The position numbers and the translations under genes are program-made. The notes under the pieces were generated by a model. The model ran no database searches. It saw nothing but the letters and a program-made list of their open reading frames with translations, and was not told the DNA's origin. Below, in pieces: positions 19,731-28,914 of a DNA stretch of 64,000 nucleotides. The DNA lies in contig JAPFFF010000003.1 of assembly GCA_039105265.1 (NCBI GenBank), forward strand, positions 5,580,001 through 5,644,000, given 5' to 3'. Origin of the DNA: Tritrichomonas musculus (taxonomy: Eukaryota; Parabasalia; Tritrichomonadida; Tritrichomonadidae). Each line of letters opens with the position of its first letter. Position 1 is the stretch's first letter.

Positions 19731-20252
19731 TTAATAATACCAGGTCAAATCTTCACAAAGTCGAATTTGTTTTTCTTTTGCTTGAAGTTCAGATGGCGAT
19801 GCATTTTGAGCGACAAGTTCTGTTAATTCATCAAGAAGAGACTGATGAATATAATTGACTGATTTTTTATATGTTTTATTTGTTGTTGGTGAATATAGAC
19901 AATCGTATTTCTCTTTCTTTTCTTTTTCTTTATCAATAACTAGCCTTTTTATTTCTTCAAGATCTTTTTCTGCTTGAGATAACTTTGCTTTTAATTGTAT
20001 TCCTAAATTTTGCTCTTCTATACTAGGAATTTTAAGCACCTTCGCTTTTTTCTTTTCAACCTTTTTAATAAGTAGCTCTTTCTTTTTTTCTTCTTGTTTA
20101 ACAGAAAAGTCATAATTTTTATATGTTTGAATCAAAGAATCCCTCTTTTTCAAAAGCTCAGCCTTCTTAGATCTTAACATCTGAACAGTCTTCATTAATA
20201 TTTTCATGTCTTCTTCAGAGGCTTCTCCTTCATAAGATTCATTTTTATCCAT
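19731..20252 (-). CDS. Small coiled-coil protein (173 aa)
   Basis: A 173-residue, Lys/Glu-rich helical protein. A predicted coiled coil runs from about residue 13 to 115 (MKILMKTVQMLRSKKAELLK, then EEKKKELLIKKVEKKKAK), followed by a less charged tail ending DLTWYY. No membrane segment or known motif. ATG 20252 is preceded at 15 bases by a TCATT initiator-like site. I do not recognise the family. Confidence 0.7.
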   Translation of the reverse strand: MDKNESYEGEASEEDMKILMKTVQMLRSKKAELLKKRDSLIQTYKNYDFSVKQEEKKKELLIKKVEKKKAKVLKIPSIEEQNLGIQLKAKLSQAEKDLEEIKRLVIDKEKEKKEKYDCLYSPTTNKTYKKSVNYIHQSLLDELTELVAQNASPSELQAKEKQIRLCEDLTWYY

Positions 20253-20262
20253 TGAAGTTTTG

Positions 20263-20267
20263 AATGA
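20263..20267 (-). promoter_or_regulatory. Initiator-like site TCATT (minus strand)
   Basis: On the minus strand TCATTC lies about 10-15 bases before the ATG of the 173-aa coiled-coil gene and fits TCA-pyrimidine-(A/T). Confidence 0.4.
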
Positions 20268-20372
20268 GTTACGTTTATTATTTAATTTTTTTCCAAGAAT
20301 AAAGAATAAAGAATTGTTTAAATTATAATAATAACTTTATATTTACTGTAAATTAATAATAATTATATCAAT

Positions 20373-20888
20373 TCATTGAGAAACAGATAATAATTGTGCA
20401 ATTTTATCAAGTGCTAAATCAAGATCGGCCATTTGATCTGATTGAATTTCAATAATCTTGTTTTCATCAAAGTCATCTATAACTTCATCAAGAATAACAC
20501 GGAATATTTCAGCTTCGACGTTTTCTGTAATTTTGCTTTGACTATATCCACGTTCAACTAATCGTTTATAAAGAATATCAGATGTGCATTTCAAGACAAT
20601 GACATAATCAATCGCGTCTTTTGGAACAATATCTGTACAATGAAAATCAAATACAACTCCGCCATTTGGATTTTCTTTCAATATTCTTTGAATTTCTTCA
20701 TCAAGAAGCTGCTCATCATAAATTGTGCAGTCACGTTGTTCGTCTTTTTCATGCCATAGATGTTTATCAGCAATTAACCTACTAATAGGAATATGTAAAA
20801 AGCCAAATCTTTCGGCTAACATTCCAGAAAATGTAGTCTTTCCAACACCTGGTGTTCCTGTAACAAGAAAATTGGGTTTACTCCTCAT
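20373..20888 (-). CDS. AK6: Adenylate kinase isoenzyme 6 (AK6/Fap7/hCINAP)
   Basis: 171 residues from ATG 20888, the usual length of AK6/Fap7, an atypical nuclear adenylate kinase/ATPase needed for late 40S ribosome maturation. Visible features: P-loop TGTPGVGKTT near the N-terminus (FLVTGTPGVGKTTFSGMLAE), the DCTIYDEQLLDEEI segment, GGVVFDFHCTDIVP (NMP-binding region, equal to VDYHGCDFFP in animals), and the lid region LVERGYSQSKITENVEAEIF. An in-frame upstream extension to 20984 is Lys/aromatic-rich and not conserved, so the inner ATG is chosen. Functionally linked to the DDX47-like helicase in rRNA processing. Confidence 0.93.
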   Translation of the reverse strand: MRSKPNFLVTGTPGVGKTTFSGMLAERFGFLHIPISRLIADKHLWHEKDEQRDCTIYDEQLLDEEIQRILKENPNGGVVFDFHCTDIVPKDAIDYVIVLKCTSDILYKRLVERGYSQSKITENVEAEIFRVILDEVIDDFDENKIIEIQSDQMADLDLALDKIAQLLSVSQ

Positions 20889-21069
20889 CAAGAAATTTAA
20901 ATGGCAACTTTTTCTATGAATGATTTTGTTCGACCAATAATTTTGAGCAAATTTAAAAAGTTTATAACAAATCAACTTTTTCAAAACATATGGCCATTTG
21001 TTCTGTCAATTGTGAAAATCAAGTAAAACATAATATCTATAAATAAAAATGAAAGAAAACAATATTTAT

Positions 21070-22353
21070 TTAATACAAAACAATATCACCGCCAATAACG
21101 ATCATAACTTTAACTTGACCATATTGCTCATAATTAAAATATATCTTAGGTAAATAGTCTGTGCTTGTGCTTTTAATATCATTACTTGATTTTTGATTAA
21201 TTTGTTGATTTTGCTGGTCAATTAGTTTTTTTTCCATTTGGTCTACTTTTCTTTTGATCCTCTTAATTTCTTCTTTTGCTGAGAATGTATCAGTTTTATT
21301 CAAATTTACAGCATTTTCTATTTTTTGCTTTTGAACCATTGCTAGCAATTCTTTCGACTTTCTGACGTGCTCATTAATTTTTTCAATACCTATAAATTTA
21401 TTGTCATTCATGGCCAATATATGTTGTTTGATATCTTTGATACTTGATTTGAAATTTTCCATAATTTTGTCCATCTGCTCATCAAATTTTGTTCTGAGTT
21501 CAAAATTTCCTTCTTGAACCGTTTCGCAGGCCATTTGGGATTGATTAAATGCATCTTGAGTTTTCTGTTGGAGAGATTCAATACGAAGATTTAGGTTTTC
21601 TAATCTTAATTGGAATTGTCCTATTCGTAAATCTTGATCATTATTCATATCTTCGTTTAAATCAAACTCAATTTCTTTCATTTTTTCAATATTACAATTA
21701 TGAAAAACATTGATTTCATTGATTTTAGAATTAGTGTCCAATAATTCAACTTGAAAAAAATGAAGTGATGATAAATCTTTTTTGATTAGCAGTATCTTCG
21801 ATTCTAAATTTTTTATTAATGCTTCTACATTTGATAGAGATTCATCAAAATCCAATTTAAAACTTTGAAAATCATTTTCTAATGCTTTTGTTGCTTTATT
21901 AAGACCATCTTGCGTATTTTTTTGAATTGATTTTTGGATTGTATCAACTTTTCTTTTTAACAAGTTATGAGTATTATTTAATTGAAGAATTTCAGAATAG
22001 AGTGAAGAAATAGATTCAGTTGTTTTAGTTGTAGTTTGTTTTGTTCTTTGTTCTGTTCGACGTTTAATATTTGCGATATTTCTTTCAATTAAACGAATTT
22101 TCGACATATATGAATCAAAACTTTGTTGCGCTAATTTTCTTGTTGCTTTTATCTGATTATCTATGCATTTATCTGATTTGTTGTTGGTATTTATAATTTT
22201 ATTAGGAGGTGGTAAAGTATTCGCGAATTTATTATTATTATTATCACATAAACTTGAAATAACAGGATTAGATGCGCGAGGGCAAACAATTGGAGGACGA
22301 AATTGTGAATAAGTCTTTGAAGCTGAAGGTGGAAAGCGTGGTAATGTTGCCAT
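21070..22353 (-). CDS. Coiled-coil protein of unknown function (427 aa)
   Basis: A 427-residue protein with a Pro/Asn-rich N-terminus (about 1-65) and then long helical, Lys/Asn/Gln-rich stretches with heptad character (about 70-400), for example RLENLNLRIESLQQKTQDA and KEEIKRIKRKVDQMEKK. It ends in a short beta-like tail (YEQYGQVKVMIVIGGDIVLY). No enzyme motif or membrane segment. Starts at ATG 22353. Probably structural; family not recognised. Confidence 0.75.
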   Translation of the reverse strand: MATLPRFPPSASKTYSQFRPPIVCPRASNPVISSLCDNNNNKFANTLPPPNKIINTNNKSDKCIDNQIKATRKLAQQSFDSYMSKIRLIERNIANIKRRTEQRTKQTTTKTTESISSLYSEILQLNNTHNLLKRKVDTIQKSIQKNTQDGLNKATKALENDFQSFKLDFDESLSNVEALIKNLESKILLIKKDLSSLHFFQVELLDTNSKINEINVFHNCNIEKMKEIEFDLNEDMNNDQDLRIGQFQLRLENLNLRIESLQQKTQDAFNQSQMACETVQEGNFELRTKFDEQMDKIMENFKSSIKDIKQHILAMNDNKFIGIEKINEHVRKSKELLAMVQKQKIENAVNLNKTDTFSAKEEIKRIKRKVDQMEKKLIDQQNQQINQKSSNDIKSTSTDYLPKIYFNYEQYGQVKVMIVIGGDIVLY

Positions 22354-22427
22354 ATATTAAAACGTTTTTTTTTCAGGATATAATTGGTCATACTAAATTA
22401 CTTTCATTCCTAATAATCGTGACTGTA

Positions 22428-22721
22428 GCAAGAGAGATTGTGTCTCAACTTTTTGAGAGAGTAAATTGAAAGAAAAAAGGGAGAAAAATGGTGAATAATA
22501 TTTTGAGATTATTCATGTAAATAAAAAAATTGATGCATCTTTTTATATTTTTACATGATTTTTACCGAGACTTACATCAAAAGGAAGGATCGGAAATTAT
22601 TTTGTAACATAAAAAGATGCATTTTTTTTAACATGAATGGTCTCAGTAAATATTATTCTACATTTTCTTCTTATTTTTTTCTATTAGTTCTCTCAAAAAG
22701 TTGAAACACAATCTCTCTTTC
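22428..22721. mobile_element. Inverted-repeat MITE (294 bp) with TA target duplication
   Basis: The two halves are inverted copies of each other over about 130 bp: AGAGAGATTGTGT(C/T)TCAAC and TTTTTGAGAGA at the outside, then GAATAATATTT and TGCATCTTTTTAT inside. TA lies directly outside each end (22426-22427 and 22722-22723). Typical of a Tc1/mariner-class MITE. It sits 75 bp upstream of the start of the minus-strand coiled-coil gene, so it could affect that promoter. Confidence 0.7.
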
Positions 22722-22723
22722 TA

Positions 22724-23643
22724 CAAATACTTTCATTTTTTTTTTTTTTTTTTTTTTTAAATAAAAGCACAATTCACATAAACATTATTGTGCTAAACAG
22801 CTAATTACTTTTATTATTTAGTTTAACGTTTATATAAATATTTATAGAAAGGAGGAAATAAGAAGGGAAAGGCCTTATTAAGGTATTCATTCAATTTTGT
22901 AGTATTCAAAAAGTGACAACGAAAATACATATTTTGCGAAATATATCATTATAAATTTTAATTTTTTTTATTAAATATTCATAAAATTAATAATATCATT
23001 ATATAATATATTTAAATTATTGTATATCTTGCTAAAAGTAGAGATAATTTCATAAATAATCACTCAGCTAATCTTTTCAACCTGAGTTAAAATTTGAAAA
23101 ATTGGCCATATTTTTTGATTTTAAAAAGATTTATTTTAAAAAATCAAAAATTCCGACGCTGGGGACTTTATTTTGGATAGATTTTTTCTTTGAATACTTT
23201 ACATATTTTTACTTTTCAGAAATCTTTATTTTCTCACAATTTTACAATTGTTTATATCTTACAATCTCACAATTATTTCTTAAAAAAATGCTCAATATTC
23301 TGAAGCATATAATAATTTCATAGAATTGATCTCAATTTTCTGATGATTCAAATATTTCATAAAAAATAAATTCAATTTAATAAATTAACTAAAAAATATA
23401 TCTTATATTTTAAATTGGATTTTCCTCATATTTGCTATAATATTTATACAAAACATCATTTTTTTTCTAAACTTATCAAATTGTAAAATTTTCATTCAAA
23501 AAGAAAAATTAGTTTATTTTTATATCATACGTCAATTTTACCATTATATTTAGTAAATAAATTTTTTATCATCATATATTTTATTATATTATAATATGAT
23601 AAAATATACTGCTTTTGTTCAACCTTAATATGGTCTGAAGGGA
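22724..23643. other. Intergenic AT-rich region
   Basis: About 900 bp with a T-run at 22738-22759. A 73-codon plus-strand frame at 23102-23323 is almost entirely Phe/Ile/Lys and looks like chance. No gene supported. Confidence 0.5.
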
Positions 23644-24486
23644 ATGAAAAAGGATGTTTTTTTACAAAAAGTTAAAAATTTTGATGGAAAATTCAAAGAG
23701 AAATATCTTGTCAATTTTCTAAATACATTCTCCATTAAGGAAATGAAGCATTGCAACTCTGAATCCAATGCTTTGAATTCCATTCAAATTCATTCTTATT
23801 TGATATACTCTTTGCTTAGTGAAAAATCGGTTTGTTCAATTTTTACTTCCATTAATGATTCTTTAAATCCTAAAAACATTCTATTAACAATCGAAACGAT
23901 GTTTAAAATTATAAAGCAAATTTCCTTTATTCCATCTAATCTAGTTCATCAGCTCATAGCCTTAATTCAAAAATTTTTATTAGATATCTCAGTTGATGAA
24001 AAAATATTATCGATTCAATCATGCATCAAAAAAATGAATAATTTGATTTTCTTCCTAAACAAACAAAAATTTTCAGAAAGTGATAAAGAAAAAATAGATT
24101 TAATTAATAAATTATTTGAAAAGTTTAAGCAGCCATTGGACAATCACAAATTTACATATAATATCACTTTTCTTAGAGAGTTCAGTGAAGATTTTCAAAA
24201 TTTAACTTATTTAATAACTCCTTTTTTTAAGTATTCAGACTCACTCTCTAAGCAGTTTATTAAATATGCTAACAATTTAGAAGTAGAAATTAATGAGCTC
24301 TTTCAAATTAGCACAGTATCAGGTCAATTAAATAGTTTATCATCTCTTTTAAATTCTTATTTAATTACAACACAAGGAAGAGATATTAACACGAATTCTT
24401 CTAACAATTTAACTCAAATAAAATCACCGGTTTTTCAGAAAAAGCCTTTAAAAGATCCTTTTCATTTTGACGATGATTTTTTTTAA
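23644..24486 (+). CDS. Hypothetical helical protein ending in DPF/acidic-Phe motifs (280 aa)
   Basis: A 280-residue Lys/Leu/Ser-rich protein that looks all-helical, with no signal peptide or membrane segment. The last 20 residues are distinctive: after a short Asn/Ser linker come PVFQKKPLKDPF and HFDDDFF. DPF and acidic FxDxF-type peptides are known ligands of clathrin-adaptor ear domains, so an endocytic or trafficking accessory role is possible (inference). Starts at ATG 23644. I do not recognise a family for the N-terminal 220 residues. Confidence 0.65.
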   Translation: MKKDVFLQKVKNFDGKFKEKYLVNFLNTFSIKEMKHCNSESNALNSIQIHSYLIYSLLSEKSVCSIFTSINDSLNPKNILLTIETMFKIIKQISFIPSNLVHQLIALIQKFLLDISVDEKILSIQSCIKKMNNLIFFLNKQKFSESDKEKIDLINKLFEKFKQPLDNHKFTYNITFLREFSEDFQNLTYLITPFFKYSDSLSKQFIKYANNLEVEINELFQISTVSGQLNSLSSLLNSYLITTQGRDINTNSSNNLTQIKSPVFQKKPLKDPFHFDDDFF

Positions 24487-24930
24487 TTGTTTTATTTTTG
24501 TTAGTAAAATTGTATTCTAAAATTTATTTATTTATTAAATTATGTATATATATGTATATTAGACTATCCATCAAAAAATATATTCATCAAATATAATTTT
24601 CTTTTGACGAAAGATCTTTTTAGTAATATTTTTTCATAATTAAATAGATTGATTTGATTATACCTCTCATTAAATCAGTTGCGAATCATTTTTTTCTATG
24701 ACATTTCTTTTACTGACCACTTATATATTCAAATTCCACCAAAAGAATTCGTCAAATTGTTTTTATATGCATATTTGTAATAGATTTAAAAACCATCAGA
24801 GAAGAGCTTGAAAACCATTAAATTTACAAATCAATCATTTCCGGTAAAATAATTGGTGTTTCAGAGAATGATACTACACTTTGAAAAACCTGCCAATTTC
24901 ATAATTTAACTTTTTGAATTATTTAAATTG
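24487..24930. other. Intergenic spacer
   Basis: 444 bp, AT-rich. A TCATA initiator-like site lies at 24899, about 30 bases before the kinase ATG. Nothing else seen. Confidence 0.45.
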
Positions 24931-26685
24931 ATGGAATTTAAAGTTACTGCATCAGAGAAAAATTCAAATAGAGCTGAAAGTGAGGTTATTACTGCAAATA
25001 ATTTTAAGGCAGAGAATAAAATTGAAAAGGCAATAGATAAATATAAAAATGCAATTTACTTTTTCATATATGCTATTGAAGATACACCTAAAGATACCCA
25101 AAAACAATTTTTTCAATACAGAATCAAGCAAGTTCAAGAGCTACTTAATCAAGCTGAATCAGAAATTCATAGAGTACCTTCAAGACTTAATGAATTAATG
25201 CTTTATGCTTCAAACCCAGCAAATAAGTCTCAAATTCTCAGAACTACTGAAGCATTAAGTCTCACAAGTACAGTTGTATATCCTCGATTTGATGATAGCC
25301 GCCCATCTTTAAGTAAATTTGGTAATTATCCATCTTATCCAAATTATCAATCTCCATCATTTCCACCAGTAGTTCCAAAAATTGAACCTGTCAATTTTCC
25401 TGAACCTCAGAAACACTCGGCAGACCAAATGCCATATGATCCCTCTATATATCCATCTATCCCCATTGAACCCCCTTCAAACTTAATTAATTCTACATAT
25501 TCACCACAATCGCAATCACCAATACCGCAGCAATATCAAAATATTCCATTTCAAGCCCAACCTAGTTATTCAAATGTTCCTCAACAACAGCAAGGAATTA
25601 TAAATATTCAACAAGTACAGCCAAATCAAGAAGGCTCAAAATTAAGACGATACAATTCAACTCAGCCAGATCAGTCAATTTTAAATCAGTCCCAACCTAG
25701 CATTCGACCGCAACCAAATGTTCAACAGCCGCCTCATTCAGGTCCTTCACGATTTCCAAAAACGCCATCGCATTCATCCACTTCATCATCAAATACTCAT
25801 CATCAAAAAGCAGCTACACTCATTTCAGAACGCGTAATAAATATGAATGACTTTGAAAAAATGAAAATCCTTGGGCATGGCTCTTTTGGTAACGTTTATT
25901 TGGCAAAAGAAAAAAGCACAGGCAATCTTTTTGCTGTAAAAGAGCTAATAAGTATTGAAAGCAGTGAAGATCAAGTTTCATTCTTACGAGAAGTAGAAGC
26001 ACTCGCGCAAGCTGTTTATCCGGCTATTTTACATCTCCGTGGTTTTAGTATCAATCCCGTTCCAGCAATTGTTACTGAATATCTTCCAGGTGGTTCGCTC
26101 CAAGATGTGATTAATGGAAACAAAGCAATGGATTACACTCAAAGAATTAAAGCTTTATACGGAGTAGCATCAGCAATGTGCTATTTGCACGAGAGATTGA
26201 ATATTGTTCATCGAGATTTGAAGCCAGCTAATGTGATTCTGAATAAAAAGCTTGAGCCTGTTGTATGTGATTTTGGTTTGGCCAAAATGATGAAAAAAAT
26301 GGCGATGAAACAAACTCAAAAAGCTGGCTCTCCTGTTTATATGGCGCCTGAACTTCTTTCTGGAAAAGAGTATACAAACAAGGTTGATGTTTATTCTTTT
26401 GGTATTTTATGTTACGAATTATTATCACAAATATTGGCTTTTGATAAAATCACTGAAATAATGGTTTTGATACAGCAGGTTGTTAATGGTGTGAGGCCTG
26501 ATATGAATAATACAGATATATCTCAATGTTTTAGAGAATTAATTACCAGGTGTTGGAGCAATGAATCTGATAAAAGGCCTTCGTTTAAAGAAATAGTCAG
26601 AGAATTAAGGAAAGATCAATATTTAGAAGGAATAGATAAGAATGCTTTTAATGATTATTTGTCTATTCTTAGAAAAAGCGAGTAA
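24931..26685 (+). CDS. TKL-like protein kinase with an N-terminal MIT domain
   Basis: 584 residues from ATG 24931. Residues about 18-80 resemble an MIT domain (AENKIEKAIDKYKNAIYFF, then RIKQVQELLNQAESEI), which binds ESCRT-III tails or microtubule-associated partners. A Pro/Gln/Ser-rich linker (about 110-295) follows. The kinase domain (about 307-565) has every catalytic element: glycine loop GHGSFGNV, Lys337 (AVKE), Glu in FLREVEAL, HRDLKPAN (Asp429), DFG (447-449), GSPVYMAPE and the RCWSNESDKRPSF ending typical of tyrosine-kinase-like kinases. It should be active. MIT plus Ser/Thr kinase is known from ULK3 and RPS6KC1 in other orders. Role likely at endosomes or in autophagy-like signalling (inference). 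Confidence 0.85.
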   Translation: MEFKVTASEKNSNRAESEVITANNFKAENKIEKAIDKYKNAIYFFIYAIEDTPKDTQKQFFQYRIKQVQELLNQAESEIHRVPSRLNELMLYASNPANKSQILRTTEALSLTSTVVYPRFDDSRPSLSKFGNYPSYPNYQSPSFPPVVPKIEPVNFPEPQKHSADQMPYDPSIYPSIPIEPPSNLINSTYSPQSQSPIPQQYQNIPFQAQPSYSNVPQQQQGIINIQQVQPNQEGSKLRRYNSTQPDQSILNQSQPSIRPQPNVQQPPHSGPSRFPKTPSHSSTSSSNTHHQKAATLISERVINMNDFEKMKILGHGSFGNVYLAKEKSTGNLFAVKELISIESSEDQVSFLREVEALAQAVYPAILHLRGFSINPVPAIVTEYLPGGSLQDVINGNKAMDYTQRIKALYGVASAMCYLHERLNIVHRDLKPANVILNKKLEPVVCDFGLAKMMKKMAMKQTQKAGSPVYMAPELLSGKEYTNKVDVYSFGILCYELLSQILAFDKITEIMVLIQQVVNGVRPDMNNTDISQCFRELITRCWSNESDKRPSFKEIVRELRKDQYLEGIDKNAFNDYLSILRKSE

Positions 26686-27798
26686 TTTTGTGATGTTCAT
26701 TATGCTATTTTTTAATTTATTATTATGCACTTCAAAATTGATTTGCATATTCTTTATGATATACAGTGTTAATTATGCGGAAATTTCTGGTGATTGTCGT
26801 CAAAAATTGAAATATCTTTTTTTCATATATTTAATAAAAATTTGTTTTAAAATTATTTTTTAAATGTGTATGAAGATAAAAAAGTTAAGTAAAGATATAC
26901 ATATTGTTTAATCAAATTTTAAGATTTAATATTTATAATGCTTGTTAGTATTTGTTCTAATATTTTAATTTAACAATTGATTTTTAAAAAAGAAAAATGT
27001 TGTTTAATAAATTAAGTATTTTGTTTCAATGCTTATAAATGCATATTTTATAATTAAAATTTTATGAAGTAAATAATTGAATAGAATTCTGAGCATAAAA
27101 AATAATATAAAAAAAAAACATTTGCTTGATTTGCGTTATTTTAGCTTTATTATTTTGCATATTCTGAAATAATAATAAATAACAAATGAAATATGTAAAA
27201 TATTTCATAATTGAAAAATTAAAACCTTTATTTTTTTTGATACGAAAATTAATTGAAAATAATTTATAAAATTTGTATGAAAATTCATAAATACAAAAGA
27301 TTAGAATACTCATTAAAAATTAAAAAAAATCTTATTTTTTCAGCGATTTTATTAAAATTGCCCTAGAAATCATCAACCATATTTACAATTCAATTTATAA
27401 AATATAAAGTTTTCAAATGATTTGATAAATACATATTGAATAAATTTCTTGATATCTAAATGTGGTTAATTCAAGGCATTTTGAGATTTTTTATGGAATG
27501 ACATCATGGACAGTAGAGCTATTAGTTAATGATTAAAGGCATAAAGCCATTTTTATTGAGTTTTTTCTATATTATATAATATTTCAAGAAATGCAGATAA
27601 ATTATTTTTATTCGAACCTCATTCATAATTCTGGAAATATTTGACCATAGCATAAATGCGTAATATATCAAGTGATCATTATATATGCCAAACAAAAGTT
27701 GAATTTTGCTTCTTCAGAAAATTTTGAGATGAAAATTTAAATGGCCACGAACAAATTATTCAATTTTATTCTAAGAAATTAAATTCATTCAATTAAAA
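26686..27798. other. Gene-free AT-rich region
   Basis: About 1.1 kb upstream of the IBP39-like gene. Small frames here (for example 27062-27313, minus) are Phe/Ile/Lys-rich and probably chance. No repeat termini or RNA gene seen. Confidence 0.5.
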
Positions 27799-27803
27799 TC
27801 ATT
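27799..27803 (+). promoter_or_regulatory. Initiator-like site TCATT
   Basis: TCATTTA begins 18 bases before the ATG of the IBP39-like gene. It is the type of site that IBP39 itself binds in Trichomonas, so autoregulation is conceivable. Confidence 0.45.
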
Positions 27804-27816
27804 TAGTTTTAGATAA

Positions 27817-28779
27817 ATGTCTCATCGAAACCAAGAGATATTACTACCATCAATTTATTGGAATAAACTCACGCAAGAAGATAAAACCGAGTTTCAAAAA
27901 CTTCGCAATCACTTTCATCAAAGTCAGAAAATTTCTTCAAAAGATTCGAGGCTCGTCTCATTTTCAAATGAATTGCATACTGTTTTAAAGTATATTGAGC
28001 ATTCAGAGCAAGGAAGAGAATGCAGAACAATCCTTACAGGTGTAGCATTTGCTGGTCCTTTCATATGTGTCAATACTCGTCAGCTCAAATGTTTTCTTGG
28101 TAGATGCAAATCATCAATCAATGGAAGCTTTCAACAGTTGGGCTATGTTGCAATTAAAACAAAGTCAAAAGCAAGAGCATGCATTTTAGCAATCTTACCT
28201 TCATTAATTAGTGACCAAAACATCCTTCGGCAATGGACAGTTAGATGTGCATCAGATGATGCCAAATTTTGTTTTGTTACATCTCTTACTTCAATTCAAT
28301 TGCCAGTTGTAACAAATGATGACTTAAACGAAGATCATCATAGCCAGCAGCAATCAATATTAAATAGTAACACTTCATCCCCATCTCCTTTGTCATTGAA
28401 TAATATAACCACATCCTCTTTAACTGGTGTATCATCTTCAGTAGTCAATCCCTCTTCTGGATTTTCAACAGGAAATATAAATATGTCGGCTCTTTCTGCA
28501 TCAATGATGGGAATAACGCCAATGATGAATATGACTGTTCAGCAACAGATCAATTCTGGAAACCATGTTTCATGGGCAAATGACTTTGCATATGTTCCAG
28601 ATATGCAAATGTCATATTCTGTTGAAAGTTTTAATGATTATGGTGATGGATTTTCTAATACTGATGATTTTAATTCTGAGTGGAATCCAATGTATGAAAA
28701 AGTAATGAAAAGATCGCAATCTGCTAACTTTGCTAATGATACATACAGTGCTTGCACACTTGACTACTCAATGTTTTAA
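27817..28779 (+). CDS. Initiator-binding-domain transcription factor (IBP39 family)
   Basis: A 320-residue protein whose first 130 residues match the trichomonad initiator-binding domain (IBD), a winged helix that recognises the TCA-pyrimidine-(A/T) initiator. Key text: LLPSIYWNKLTQEDKTEFQK, RECRTILTGVAFAGPFICVN, TRQLKCFLGRCKSSINGSFQ and LGYVAIKTKSKARACI. CKSSINGS holds the recognition-helix residues. The rest (about 165-320) is Ser/Asn/Met-rich low complexity with an acidic/aromatic tail, unlike the folded C-domain of IBP39, so it is probably a paralogous IBD factor with a different effector region. This gene is the strongest pointer to a parabasalid host. Confidence 0.85.
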   Translation: MSHRNQEILLPSIYWNKLTQEDKTEFQKLRNHFHQSQKISSKDSRLVSFSNELHTVLKYIEHSEQGRECRTILTGVAFAGPFICVNTRQLKCFLGRCKSSINGSFQQLGYVAIKTKSKARACILAILPSLISDQNILRQWTVRCASDDAKFCFVTSLTSIQLPVVTNDDLNEDHHSQQQSILNSNTSSPSPLSLNNITTSSLTGVSSSVVNPSSGFSTGNINMSALSASMMGITPMMNMTVQQQINSGNHVSWANDFAYVPDMQMSYSVESFNDYGDGFSNTDDFNSEWNPMYEKVMKRSQSANFANDTYSACTLDYSMF

Positions 28780-28914
28780 ACCTTGCAATTCGAATATATA
28801 TATTTTGTCTTCAATAAAAATTTATATATTAATAATTGTGAAAATATTTGGTCGATTTTTAACTTTTTATGATATATAAATAATAGTAAACGTGCATGAA
28901 AAATTTAAAATTTA

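Noticed and set aside
23102-23323. 73-codon plus-strand frame
   Set aside because: Phe/Ile/Lys/Tyr composition of translated AT-rich DNA, no ATG context or domain.
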